64,000 nt of DNA from Nerophis ophidion (GCF_033978795.1 NC_084617.1:76416353-76480352); one strand, 5' to 3'; numbered from the stretch's first letter, positions 35,336-48,545 are shown. Made by a program: numbers and translations. Notes: a model not told the origin generated them from the letters alone.

Positions 35336-36433
35336 ATGCAGGGGGGTGTGGTTGTATGCAGGTGGGTGTGGTTGTATGCAGGTGGGTGTGGTCGTATGCA
35401 GGGGGGTGTGGTTGTATGCAGGTGGGTGTGGTCGTATGCAGGTGGGTGTGGTCGTATGCAGGAGGGTGTGGTCGTATGCAGGTGGGTGTGGTCGTATGCA
35501 GGGGGGTGTGGTTGTATGCAGGAGGGTGTGGTCGTATGCAGGTGGGTGTGGTCGTATGCAGGGGGGTGTGGTTGTATGCAGGTGGGTGTGGTTGTATGCA
35601 GGGGGGTGTGGTTGTATGCAGGGGGGTGTGGTTGTATGCAGGGGGGTGTGGTTGTATGCAGGGGGGTGTTGTTGTATGCAAGGGGGTGTGGTTGTATGCA
35701 GGGGGGTGTGGTTGTATGCAGGGAGGTGTGGTTGTATGCAGGGGGGTGTGGTTGTATGCAGGTGGGTGTGGTTGTATGCAGGGGGGTGTGGTCGTATGCA
35801 GGGGGGTGTGGTGGTATGCAAGGGGGTGTGGTCGTATGCAGGGGGGTGTGGTGGTATGCAGGGGGGTGTGGTCGTATGCAGGTGGGTGTGGTTGTATGCA
35901 GGTGGGTGTGGTTGTATGCAGGGGGGTGTGGTTGTATGCAGGTGGGTGTGGTTGTATGCAGGTGGGTGTGGTTGTATGCAGGGGGGTGTGGTTGTATGCA
36001 GGGGGGTGTGGTTGTATACAGGGAGGTGTGGTTGTATGCAGGTGGGTGTGGTTGTATACAGGGAGGTGTGGTTGTATGCAGGTGGGTGTGGTTGTATGCT
36101 GGGGGGTGTGGTGGTATGCAAGGGGGTGCGGTCGTATGCAGGGGGGTGCGGTCGTATGCAGGGGGGTGTGGTCGTTTGCAGGGAGGTGTGGTTGTATGCA
36201 GGAGGGTGTGGTTGTATGCAGGGAGTTGTGGTTGTATACAGGGGGGTGTGGTGGTATACAGGGGGGTGTGGTGGTATACAGGGGGGTGTGGTGGTATACA
36301 GGGGGGTGTGGTCATATGCAGGAAGTTGTGGTCATATGCAGGGGGGTGTGGTCGTATGCAGGGGCGTGCAGTCATATGCAGGGGGGTGTGGTCTTATGCA
36401 AGGGGGTGTGGTCGTATGCAGGGGGGTGTGGTC
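35336..36433. repeat. 20-bp minisatellite, about 55 copies
   Basis: Unit GGGGGGTGTGGTTGTATGCA, varying mainly at position 3 (G/T/A) and position 13 (T/C/G). One strand is strongly G-rich. All frames stay open on both strands because the unit has no stop, so the long open frames are artefacts. Confidence 0.98.
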
Positions 36434-36439
36434 GCAGCC

Positions 36440-37160
36440 ACGTTTGCACGTTTGATTAATTCTCCAGTTGACCACCTCATTGCTTGTTAGCTTATTAGCA
36501 TAATGATGACATAATGGCGGAGAAACACCAGGTTCTGTTTGGACGGTCTGAGTGTGTCTGCCTGGTATGATATGTGAGTATCTGCATAATCCACATCTCT
36601 GCAGGTGTGACTCTGCCTGACATTTCAAAGAAGCTGCAGGCTCTCAGACCATCATAACGATGTGGATCAGCCAAGAGCTTTCCAGTCCTCGGCCTCACGC
36701 TAATGAATGTCCCAACAATGCAGCGATTAACTTTGCTTTGTTGCGCCGACAGATGGCGAGGCGAATATTTACTGTTGTCTTTTGATGAGGTGAAGTGCAA
36801 CGTGTTGGTGTGCGTGTGTGAGGATAAGCTGATCAGTTATTCATCATTTATTGAGTCGGGAATGAAGGCGGGCTCTTTTACTAAAAAGTATAGAACATGG
36901 AGTTTTCTTACCAGCTGTTATTGTCTTTGAAATCAGTGGAAAAGATCAAACTTGGAATTTGAAAAAGACTTCATGCATCAATGGCGATTAGGAATTGGAA
37001 TTGATAAGATTGTTCAGGTTCTGATTCCACTTTCAATTCTGCTTACCAATTCGGTTCCTTATCAGTTCTCTTTTTGACTCAGATTTGGAAAAAAAAGATA
37101 ACAAAAAAGTTGGATTACAATCAACTTTGTTTCGTTTCGAGGTAACATGCATGACACTCA
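36440..37160. other. unassigned, apparently single-copy
   Basis: Non-repetitive sequence of balanced composition (36450-36950) and an AT-rich end. No exon signature found. Possible conserved non-coding DNA. Confidence 0.3.
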
Positions 37161-37164
37161 GCAT

Positions 37165-37460
37165 CTACAGTTTGAGATGTTACCTCAGTAGAAGCATTGA
37201 AGTCCTATCTTAAAACTCATTTGTATACTCTAGCCTTTAAATAGACCCCTTTTTGGACCAGTTGATCTGCCGTTTCTTTTCTTTTCTACTCTGCCCCCCT
37301 CTCCCTCGTGGAGGGGGGCACAGGTCCGGTGGCCATGGATGTAGTGCTGGCTGTCCAGAGTCAGAACCTGGGGTGGACCGCTCACCTGTGCATCAGTTGG
37401 GGACATCTCTGCACTGCTGACCTGTCTCCACTCGGGATGGTTTCCTGCTGGACCCAACCC
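37165..37460 (+). mobile_element. L2-like LINE 3' fragment
   Basis: Diverged copy of the last ORF codons and the first part of the 3' UTR (gaccagttgatctgccgttt); stops before the tail. Confidence 0.8.
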
Positions 37461-37560
37461 TAATAAGTCCCATTTGTATAGTCTTTGGTATACGTTTGTA
37501 TAACAACTCATGACCTACCCATGAACTCACGGCCTTCCTTAGGCCACTGTGCAGGTTCAA

Positions 37561-38140
37561 TCATCAATCAATCAATCAATGTTTATTTATATAGCCCCAA
37601 ATCACAAATGTCTCAAAGGACTGCACAAATCATTACGACTACAACATCCTCGGAAGAACCCACAAAAGGGCAAGGAAAACTCACACCCAGTGGGCAGGGA
37701 GAATTCACATCCAGTGGGACGCCAGTGACAATGCTGACTATGAGAAACCTTGGAGAGGACCTCAGATGTGGGCAACCCCCTCCCTCTAGGGGACCGAAAG
37801 CAATGGATGTCGAGCGGGTCTAACATGATACTGTGAAAGTTCAATCCATAGTGGATCCAACACAGCCGCGAGAGTTCAGTTCAAAGCGGATCCAAGACAG
37901 CAGCGAGAGTCCCGTCCACAGGAAACCATCCCAAGCGGAGGCGGATCAGCAGCGTAGAGATGTCCCCAACCGATACACAGGCGAGCGGTCCATCCTGGGT
38001 CTCGACTCTGGACAGCCAGTACTTCATCCATGGTCATCGGACCGGACCCCCTCCACAAGGGAGGAGGTGACATAAGAGAAAAAAGAAAAGAAGCGGCAGA
38101 TCAACTGGTCTAAAAAGGAGGTCTATTTAAAGGCTAGAGT
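37561..38140 (-). mobile_element. L2-like LINE 3' end
   Basis: (ATCA)n tail at 37565, then the complete 3' UTR in reverse to the gaccagttgatctgccgc class sequence. About 90 percent like 33510-34064 by eye. Confidence 0.9.
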
Positions 38141-38229
38141 ACGTTATTTAGAAAAGTACCAAAATTAATCGAAAAATACCATTCGGTATCGGGACTACAC
38201 TAATACTTTTAGACATGTAGTGACAGTAA

Positions 38230-38927
38230 ATAAAAAAAGACGTGTATCTATAATAGTGATGATGACTTCTGGTTAAGTTAGGCCAGCCCTGACGACACAC
38301 CACCTGGTTCAAGTGGATTGACATGATGGAAGATTGTGTATCACAGCTGATTGCAGACGTCAAAGACCAACCACGGAGAGCAGACATTGATGTCTGATGT
38401 CTGATGGATCCACTTTGGTCCAACCCTGGACGGGAGCACTCAGGCTGGGCCTGGCCCGTCTCTGCCTGTCTGCTCCATCAGATGTGAGGATGAAGCGAGC
38501 ACATAATGTCCCCACTCTTCTCCCTGACAGCGCTCTAAAAGCTTCAGCACTATCGGACGGGATCGAGCAGGCAGAGAGAAATGGGCGGCGGTCGTTATCG
38601 TGTCTCATGTTGTCCTCACAGGCTTTTATTATAGCAGCATGTGAGGCGGCTTGTTGGCAAATAAGATTCAGGGTGACTCACGTTTCATTTGTCCACTTCG
38701 GAGCGAAGCTTCAGCACTTCAGCGCGGTGATAAAAGAATAAATGTGCGACAACTGAAGCAGTGAGAGGTAAAAAAAAAAAAAAAAAATAGGACAGTTAAA
38801 GCTGACATTTAAAAAAACTCCTTTCAGGGCAGAGTTTGAATGAATGATTTTGATTCGCTCGTTGTCTCGCCGTGATCGACACACACTGTAAACTGCATGG
38901 AGGTAAAATGTGCAGAGGTTTGACACT

Positions 38928-38930
<3 letters not shown>
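38230..38930. other. unassigned, apparently single-copy
   Basis: 38320-38760 is more GC-rich and non-repetitive; the 114-codon frame at 38397 has no family I recognise and no splice support. Confidence 0.3.

Positions 38931-38932
<2 letters not shown>

Positions 38933-39003
<71 letters not shown>
38933..39003. repeat. (GT)n microsatellite
   Basis: About 35 GT units. Confidence 0.98.
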
Positions 39004-39703
<700 letters not shown>

Positions 39704-39946
39704 AGGTCCCAACACTGATGACATCTTTTAAAGCAGGGGTGTCAAACTCAAATACAGAGTGGGCCAAAATTTAAAACCGAACAAAGCCGCAGGTCCAGGT
39801 TGAAAAAATGATAATAGGGGGATTAGACAGAGAGACACAAACAACAACAGCAAACACAACAATAACAACAACAACAATAGAACAACACCAGCACATACGA
39901 TATGTGCAAATATGATCGTAAAAGTGATAGCAAATAAGCAGTTAGT

Positions 39947-40208
39947 GGGACGGCGTGGCGCAGTGGGAGAGTGGCCGTGCGCAACCCGAGGGTCCCTGGT
40001 TCAAATCCCACCTAGTACCAACTTCGTCACGTCCGTTGTGTCCTGAGCAAGACACTTCACCCTTGCTCCTGATGGGTGCTGGTTGGCGCCTTGCATGGCA
40101 GCTCCCTCCATCAGTGTGTGAATGGGTGAATGTGGAAGTAGTGTCAAAGCACTTTGAGTACCTTGAAGGTAGAAAAGCGCTATACAAGTACAACCCATTT
40201 ATCATTTA
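39947..40208 (+). mobile_element. tRNA-derived SINE, full
   Basis: tRNA-like head with A box (tggcgcagtgggagagtgg) and B box (ggttcaaatcc), a body, and the tail agtaccttgaaggtagaaaa ending in cccatttatcattt. Confidence 0.88.
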
Positions 40209-40584
40209 TTTAATAGAGACCCAAACAAGTTTTGCATTGAATATTGAACAAGCGAGACTTATATAACTTTATAGTGACATGCAAAATCGAGTTTCAAATA
40301 ATACTAATAATTTCCAAATAGCAATGGCATATCAAATCAAATTTAAATAGAAATTTAATGCCTCTTTTCTATTTGCGGCCATCTCAGGTAAATATCAAAA
40401 TAAACTTTTCCCACAGGCTAATAATACATTTTTATATTGTAGCGTCCAGGAAGAGGTAGTGCTGCAAGGGGTTCTGTGTATTTGTTCTGTTGTGTTTATG
40501 TTGTGTTACGGTGCGGAAGTTCTCCCAAAATTTGCTTGTCATTCTCGTCTAGTGTTGGTTCACAATGTGGCGCATATTTGTAAC

Positions 40585-43500
40585 TGTCAGGCTTGGACTT
40601 GGATTGTTTTTGCTCCTTCGACGCAGAGGGAATATGGCGTGAATTCAGGTACATAGTTTTAATTTTATTAATACTCAAAATACAAAAAAAAGGCAAACCA
40701 AGGACGCGCTCTGTGGCGGATAAAAATCTATACTATAACTTAGAACAAAAACAGCACAATGGCAATACTATCTACAAACAAACAAAAGATACTATCAAAG
40801 ACATAAATACAAACAAAAACTTACTTGGTGTGGATGAATCAACAAGCATGGCATGAAGTATGTAAGGCAATGAAAGTTAGAACGGCATGGGTAATGAAAG
40901 TTGATGTTCCCAGACTGATGGACAGAAAGAAATTGACTTAAATAATGGCTGTGAATAATTAGGAACAGGTGCGGGACTGAGGGCATGGGCGTGACAAGGA
41001 GGGCAAGGTGAAAAGCAATGAGTTGTCATGGTAACAAAACAAACCAGGAAATGAAAAAACGGAACAAGAGTCCAGAAAACAAAACAAAACATGATCAAAC
41101 ATAAAACCAGATTTACAGACGTGACAGAGCCCCCCCATTAAGGACAGCTTCCAGATGTCCCACAATGATCAGGGTCATGGGAGGGTGAGAGGGGGACATG
41201 GCGGTGGATCGCCAAACCACGTGTCCCCGTATCCAACGGGGCAAGGTCAGGTGGCGGCGACGCGGGGTGGACCGAGGTGGGCGACCCGGGAACGGCCATA
41301 TCCGTGGCCGACCCCCTTGGCGTGGCGGACGACCACGTAGTGGCCACCACTGTGGTCGACGAGGAAGTCGACATCCTTGGCGTGGTGGACGCCCACGTAG
41401 CAGCCACATCCGTGGCCAACGAGGAGGCGGGCGCGTCATCATCGTGGCCGGCGTTGGCGTTGGTCGTGGACTTGGCGTTGGTCGTGGACTTGGCGTTGGT
41501 CGAATCAAAAAGCATGGCATGAAGTATGTAAGGCAATGAAAGTTAGAACGGCATGGGTAATGAAAGTTGATGTTCCCAGACTGATGGACAGAAAGAAATG
41601 GACTTAAATAGTGGCTGTGAATAATTAGGAACAGGTGCGGGACTGAGGGCATGGGCGTGACTAGGAGGGCAAGGTGAAAAGCAATGAGTTGTCATGGTAA
41701 CAAAACAAACCAGGAAATGAAAAAACGGAACAAGAGTCCAGAAAACAAAACAAAACATGATCAAACATAAAACCAGATTTACAGACGTGACAGAGCCCCC
41801 CCATTAAGGACAGCTTCCAGATGTCCCACAATGATCAGGGTCATGGGAGGGTGAGAGGGGGACATGGCGGTGGATCGCCAAACCACGTGTCCCCGTATCC
41901 AACGGGGCAAGGTCAGGTGGCGGCGACGCGGGGAGGACCGAGGTGGGCGACCCGGGAACGGCCATATCCGTGGCCGACCCCCTTGGCGTGGCGGACGACC
42001 ACGTAGTGGCCACCACTGTGGCCGACGAGGAGGTCGACATCCTTGGCGTGGTGGACGCCCACGTAGCAGCCACATCCGTGGCCAACAAGGAGGCGGGCGT
42101 GTCGTCATCGTGGCCGGCGTTGGCGTTGGTCGTGGACTTGGCGTTGGTCGTGGACTTGCCGTTGGTCGAATCAAAAAGCATGGCATGAAGTATGTAAGGC
42201 AATGAAAGTTAGAACGGCATGGGTAATGAAAGTTGATGTTCCCAGACTGATGGACAGAAAGAAATTGACTTAAATAGTGGCTGTGAATAATTAGGAACAG
42301 GTGCGGGACTGAGGGCATGGGCGTGACTAGGAGGGCAAGGTGAAAAGCAATGAGTTGTCATGGTAACAAAACAAACAAGGAAATGAAAAAACGGAACAAG
42401 AGTCCAGAAAACAAAACAAAACATGATCAAACATAAAACCAGATTTACACACGTGACAGAGCCCCCCCATTAAGGACAGCTTCCAGATGTCCCACAATGA
42501 TTCAGGGTCATGGGAGGGTGGGAGGGGGACATGGCGGTGGATCGCCAAACCACGTGTCCCCGTATCCAACGGGGCAAGGTCAGGTGGCGGCGACGCGGGG
42601 AGGACCGAGGTGGGCGACCCGGGAACGGCCATATCCGTGGCCGACCCCCTTGGCCTGGCGGACGACCACTGTGGCCGACGAGGAGGTCGACATCCTTGGC
42701 GTGGTGGACGCCCACGTAGCAGCCACATCCGTGGCCAACAAGGAGGCGGGCGTGTCGTCATCGTGGCCGGCGTTGCCGTTGGTCGTGGACTTGGCGTTGG
42801 TCATGGACTTGGTGTTGGTCGTGGACTTGGCGATGGTCGTGGACTTGGCGTTGGTCGTGGACTTGGCGTTGGTCGAATCAAAAAGCATGGCATAAAGTAT
42901 GTAAGGCAATGAAAGTTAGAACGGCATGGGTAATGAAAGTTGATGTTCCCAGACTGATGGACAGAAAGAAATGAACTTAAATAGTGACTGTGAATAATTA
43001 GGAACAGGTGCGGGACTGAGGGCATGGGCGTGACTAGGAGGGCAAGATGAAAAGCAATGAGTTGTCATGGTAACAAAACAAACCGGGAAATGAAAAAACG
43101 GAACAAGAGTCCAGAAAACAAAACAAAACATGATCAAACATAAAACCAGATTTACAGACGTGACAGAGCCCCCCCATTAAGGACAGCTTCCAGATGTCCC
43201 ACAATGATCAGGGTCATGGGAGGGTGAGAGGGGGACATGGCGGTGGTTTGCCAAACCACGTGTCCCCGTATCCAACGGGGCAAGGTCAGGTGGCGGCGAC
43301 GCGGGGAGGACCGAGGTGGGCGACCCGGGAACGGCCATATCCGTGGCCGACCCCCTTGGCGTGGCGGACGACCACATAGTGGCCACCACTGTGGCCGACG
43401 AGGAGGTCGACATCCTTGGCGTGGTGGACGACCACACAGCAGCCACATCCGTGGCCAACAAGGAGGCGGGCGCGTCGTCATCGTGGCCGGCGTTGGCGTT

Positions 43501-43813
43501 GGTCGTGGACTTGGCGTTGGTCGAATCAAAAAGCATGGCATGAAGTATGTAAGGCAATGAAAGTTAGAACGGCATGGGTAATGAAAGTTGATGTTCCCAG
43601 ACTGATGGACAGAAAGAAATGGACTTAAATAGTGGCTGTGAATAATTAGGAACAGGTGCGGGACTGAGGGCATGGGCGTGACTAGGAGGGCAAGGTGAAA
43701 AGCAATGAGTTGTCATGGTAACAAAACAAACCAGGAAATGAAAAAACGGAACAAGAGTCCAGAAAACAAAACAAACCATGATTAAACATAAAACCAGATT
43801 TACAGACGTGACA
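40585..43813 (-). mobile_element. expanded solo-LTR-like element with internal 666-bp tandem array
   Basis: Ends TGTCA and TGACA with an exact 5-bp duplication GTAAC at 40580-40584 and 43814-43818. On the minus strand it shows a TATA-like TATTTAAGTC and, near the far end, an ATTAAA-type signal, the layout of an LTR. The middle is amplified into four copies of a GC-rich block alternating with five AT-rich, TATA-bearing blocks. No gag or pol. Confidence 0.8.
41128..43813. repeat. macrosatellite, period about 666 bp, four copies
   Basis: The marker gagcccccccattaaggac starts near 41129, 41795, 42461 and 43168. Copy three is longer because an inner 18-bp unit (gtcgtggacttggcgttg) expanded at about 42780-42870. 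Repeated open frames on both strands are shadows of the array. Confidence 0.95.
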
Positions 43814-44479
43814 GTAACAGTCTTAAAGTTGTTTATACGGCCACCCTCAGTGTGACCTGTATGGCTGTTGACCAAGCTTGCATTGCATTAGCGCGTGTGT
43901 GTGTGTAAAAGCCACACATATCATGTGACTAGGCCGGCACGCTGTTTCTACGTAGGAAAAGCGGACGTGACGAAAGGTTTTAGAGGACGCTTGAGGCAGT
44001 GCCTTTAAGGCACGCCCCCAATATTGTTGTCCAGGTGGGAATCGGGAGAATAGTTGCCCCATGTGTTTTCTGCCCCGCTGTCGGACCGTTGGTACCGCCT
44101 CTCCCCAAACATGTTAAAAGAGCAAGTAAGCAAATATTAACAGAAAATGAACAAGTCGATTAATTAATCCATTTATACTGTTTGTCCTTAAGAATGTGTA
44201 CAAAATCATAGGTGTATAAATGACACAATATGTTACTGCAGGCTAATTAGGAGTCTTTGTTTGTTTACTTACTACTAAAAGACAAGTTGTCTAGTATGTT
44301 CACTATTTTATTTAACGACTAAATGACAATAATAAACATATGTTTCATGTCACCTAAGATTTGTTGATAAAATAAAGCTAATAATGCAATTTTTTGTGGT
44401 CCCCTTTATTCAGAAAAGTACCGAAAAGTATCGAAATACATTTCAGTACCGGTACCAAAATATTGGTACACCAATGCAG

Positions 44480-44790
44480 ACAAACACCAGAAGACAAAAA
44501 CAAAAGATGCCAGGATGGGAGCCAGCAATGTCGGGATGAAGTGGATCTACATTTCCATTATTTCTAGTGGGAAAATAGTTTTTTGCATGACTCATTTTTT
44601 TGTCTGATCTTTGGTGTCAGTTTGCTGTGCTAACAAAAGCAGAGATGCACACTGACTCATTTATCAACATATTCATACATGCTAGGAAATATCTTGCTAA
44701 CTGCTTGCGTGTGGGCGCTGTGTTCCTCCCCCACTTACACGTCCTGCATCCTCAGGGTGCTCGCAGCAGCTATCCGGGTCACGTACTCGC
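44480..44790. other. unassigned
   Basis: No recognised feature. Confidence 0.4.
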
Positions 44791-47412
44791 CGCTTTCTTT
44801 TTATATGTCTTTGCACGACACTCAGGCTTTGCCCTACATTAGCTTCCATCAACTATCTTTGAAGAAAGTCTTTAATGCTGCCAGACTTAGGGCTTTTTTT
44901 AAGTTGGACCTCATCATTTTGACTTTACTATGACCACAGACGCCTCGTGTTGTTTGACCTGCACACTGTCGGGGAAATTTTCTTAAAGACGATCCTTTAG
45001 TGACAAATAGCTTTAAAATGATTTATTAAAGTAACAAACAAATAATGACACGCTTTGCAAAGCGAGACCAAACCAGAACGACACATCCGTTCGTTCCAGC
45101 TTGTTCTAACTCCTTTAGAATTTCACATGACAATTATACATTCTCAGAAGTCCCACCCTCCATGCTCATTTACATACAGTACACCAGTGGAATGAATACC
45201 CAAAGTCCTGTGAAGGGGAGAGGATGTCGTTTGCCCAAAGGAGGGGGGGTCACTCAGGAAAGGGGAACAATTCAGCTCTGTTGGGGGTCAAGAATAAATG
45301 ACACATATGCCCAGGTCAACTAAAGTCCACATGTTACATCAAAGACACAGGAGACAGAGCTTGATCAGATAATCGATCTCTGTTACATTCCTGAGCCCAA
45401 TAAACAACTTTTGGTACCCAGTTCAAAGAACATCATCTATTTAAACAAGTATAAGTAATTTTGCTATCACAACACAAAACAACAGTGTGCCTGTAAACTC
45501 GCCGGAAAAAAGGGCAAGTTGGGGGAAAAATGGAGAGCGAAAACAACAACTTTCTACCTGAATGACGACAGTGATAAATAAGCAGCCTAGAAAAAGTGTT
45601 ACCTGAACTATTTTCACCGTGATGTGTCTCAGCCTGCAGGCTCTCTGCGGTAGTCAAGGAAATAACATCTTTAATACATTTGAACCTGCTTGCATTAAAT
45701 ATGTCCGTGTCAGGTCCAAACACTAAAGACATCTATTAAACAGACAAGAAGCAAGGAATCATGCAGAGACAGTGTTCAATTTGGCTCAATGAGGAGAGAC
45801 GTATTGGGCTGTACACTTAGTTAAGGATCCAACCTACGCTCTAAGGTCCAGACCCACGTGCTCCTCTATTTATTTGGGAGGTCCCTAGTTACATCACTGG
45901 AGCTGCTGCTGAAGGGTCAGAAAGTATTCGCTTACTTGTTATATGTCTTTGCACGACACTGAGGTTTTGCCCTACATTAGCTTCCATCAACAATCTTTGC
46001 GGGATCTTGAAGAAAGTCTTTAATGCTGCTGGACTTAGGGCTTTTTTTAAGTTGGACTTCATCATTTTGACTTGACTATGACCACAAAAGCGTCGTGTTG
46101 CTTGACCGGCAGAGAAAACAACAGTGTTTTTAAGTTGGAACAAAATACAAGTTGGGGGAAAAATGGAGAACGAAAACAACAACTTTCTATCTGAATGACG
46201 ACAGTGATAAATAAGCAGCCTAGAAAAAGTGTTACCTCATCTATTTTCAGGTAGCCAAAAAAAATAACATCTTTAATACATTTGAACCTGCTTGCATTAA
46301 ATATGTCAGTGTCAGGTCCGAACACTAAAGACATCTATTAAACAGACAAGAAGCAAGGAATCATGCAGAGACAGTGTTCAATTTGGCTCAATGAGGAGAG
46401 ACGTATTGGGCTGTACACTTAGTTAAGGATCCAACCTACACTTTAAGGTCCAGACCCACGTGCTCCTCTATTTATTCGGGAGGTCCCTAATTACATCACT
46501 GGGGCAGCTGCTGAAGGGTCACAAAGTATTCGCTTACTTGTTATATGTCTTTGCACGACACTCAGGTTTTGCCCTACATTAGCTTCCATCAACAATCTTT
46601 GCGGGGATCTTGAAGAAAGTCTTTAATGCTGCTGGACTTAGGGCTTTTTTTAAGTTGGACTTCATCATTTTGACTTGACTATGACCACATAAGCCTCATG
46701 TTGTTTGACCTGCAGAGAAAACAACAGTGTGCCTGTAAACTTGCCGGAAAAAAATACAAGTTGGGGGAAAAATGGAGAACGAAAACAACAACTTTCTATC
46801 TGAATGACGACAGTGATAAATAAGTAGCCTAGAAAAAGTGTTACCTCATCTATTTTCAGGTAGCCAAAAAAAATAACATCTTTAATACATTGGAACCTGC
46901 TTGCATTAAATATGTCAGTGTCAGGTCCGAACACTAAAGACATCTATTAAACAGACAAGAAGCAAGGAATCATGCAGAGACAGTGTTCAATTTGGCTCAA
47001 TGAGGAGAGACGTATTGGGCTGTACACTCAGTTAAGGATCCAACCTACGCTCTAAGGTCCAGACCCACGTGCTCCTCTATTTATTTGGGAGGTCCCTGGT
47101 TGCTTCTGAAGGAAGGGGAGGTAATTTCAGCAGCCCCAGTTAGACACATGAAAATTGGACACAGTGTATTTTTATTCATGAAATGGAAATGTGCTGACAC
47201 TCGTGATTTTGCCCTGTCTCTGCTTTGTCTGCGTCAAAGTACTCGATGTTGTGGACACAAACACTAATACGAGACGACTTTCAATCCTGGATTTGCAGGT
47301 TGTCCCTTTGCACAGATAGAAAAGTACAACTTCAGCACAATTGATAATAACTATAGCAACGGCCTTGAAGCACAAAAGTTGTGTGATAACTTATACATAA
47401 TTATTCAAACAA
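44790..47412 (-). repeat. 605-bp tandem array ending in a complete family-2 LTR
   Basis: TGTCAGGTCC-type starts occur near 45711, 46312 and 46917. Each unit is about 405 bp of flank plus the first 195 bp of an LTR-like repeat; only the last copy continues to the LTR end (attattcaaaca, 47412). Confidence 0.9.
44967..45471 (-). mobile_element. 505-bp solo LTR inside the first array unit
   Basis: Plus-strand ends TGTCGGGG and ATCACA; exact 4-bp duplication ACAC at 44963-44966 and 45472-45475. On the minus strand a TATA-like TTTAAATAG and an AATAAA near the end are visible. The other two array units show the uninterrupted site. Confidence 0.9.
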
Positions 47413-47810
47413 TGATGCATTCAATGACCGCTGACACAACAATCTAAATCGCTGTTATTAGATAACACCTTAATTAATGCACGGACATGTGTTACGTACG
47501 TAGGAATGACGTCATCACGTACGAGATGCCGTTAGAGGGCGGGATGTATTGTGTAAAATAGTTTGGAAAGTCAGCACCCTCCAGACATGTGTGGAAATGT
47601 TGCTAAAAACCTCTTTGCACTCTTTAATATGTTTAACATTTATTTAGATTAAGGCTGTCAAATGATCATATTTTTAATCAGATTAATAAATCGCTATAAT
47701 TCTGTGATTATCATTTTTAATCACAGGTTATTTGCTTATATATAACATTTTCTATTAAAAACTAATATTGGGATGGAAATGCAATTTTGTAGTCAGAATG
47801 TCATACGCAT
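47413..47810. other. unassigned
   Basis: No recognised feature; contains a CpG-bearing stretch at 47490-47550. Confidence 0.4.
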
Positions 47811-47811
47811 G

Positions 47812-48545
47812 TCAATCAATCAATCAATCAATTTTTATTTCTATAGCCCCAAATCACAAATGTCTCAAAGGACTGCACAAATCATTACGACTACAACATC
47901 CTCGGAAGAACCCACAAAAGGGCAAGGAAAACTCACACCCAGTGGGCAGGGAGAATTCACATCCAGTGGGACGCCAGTGACAATGCTGACTATGAGAAAC
48001 CTTGGAGAGGACCTCAGATGTGGGCAACCCTACCCCCCCCCCCCCTCTAGGGGACCGAAAGCAATGGATGTCAAGCGGGTCTAACATGATACTGTGAAAG
48101 TTCAATCCATAGTGGCTCCAACACAGCCGCGAGAGTTCAGTTCAAAGCGGATCCAAGACAGCAGCGAGAGTCCCGTCCACAGGAAACCATCTCAAGTGGA
48201 GGCGGATCCGCAGCGTAGAGATGTCCCCAACCGATACACAGGCGAGCGGTCCATCCTGGGTCTCGACTCTGGACAGCCAGTACTTCATCCATTGTCATCG
48301 GAGAGGACCCCATCCACAAGGGAGGGGGGGACATAGGAGAAAAAAGAAAAGAAGCGGCAGATCAACTGGTCTAAAAAGGAGGTCTATTTAAAGGCTAGAG
48401 TATACAGATGAGTTTTAAGGTGAGACTTAAATGCTTCTACTGAGGTAGCATCTCGAACTGTTACCGGGAGGGCATTCCAGAGTACTGGAGCCCGAACGGA
48501 AAACGCTCTATAGCCCGCAGACTTTTTTTGGGGCTCTAGGAATCA
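47812..48545 (-). mobile_element. L2-like LINE 3' end with last ORF codons
   Basis: (ATCA)n tail, the complete 3' UTR, and minus-strand codons for the SLKTHL/ALPVTVRDATS end of ORF2 at 48480-48400. Truncated at 48545. Confidence 0.9.

Larger units (their letters stand above)
39736..44470. mobile_element. hAT-like host element interrupted by a SINE and an LTR element
   Basis: Starts caggggtgtcaaactcaaat at 39736. The sequence to 40584 continues at 43819 (gtaacagtcttaaagttg), so the LTR element between is an insertion. The right end is uncertain. Confidence 0.5.

Noticed and set aside
34824..36455. 543-codon open frame and others of 396, 367 and 363 codons on both strands
   Set aside because: All run through the 20-bp minisatellite, which lacks stop codons in every frame; the peptides are just repeats of the unit.
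39947..40025. A tRNA gene (good A and B boxes)
   Set aside because: The head is followed by a SINE body and tail, and the cloverleaf arms do not pair well.
41128..43813. A CRISPR array or bacterial-type system
   Set aside because: Direct repeats here are long tandem units without unique spacers, and the sequence is plainly vertebrate nuclear DNA.
41113..43875. Repeated 113-179 codon frames (RGGRPRSGHHCGRRG-like and antisense)
   Set aside because: They lie in the 666-bp tandem array inside an LTR-like element, are open in several frames at once from GC-rich composition, and have no recognisable domain.
45433..46943. Three similar minus-strand frames beginning MSLVFGPDTDIFNASRF
   Set aside because: They are copies of one another in the 605-bp tandem array and start in an LTR-like repeat; no domain and no splice support.
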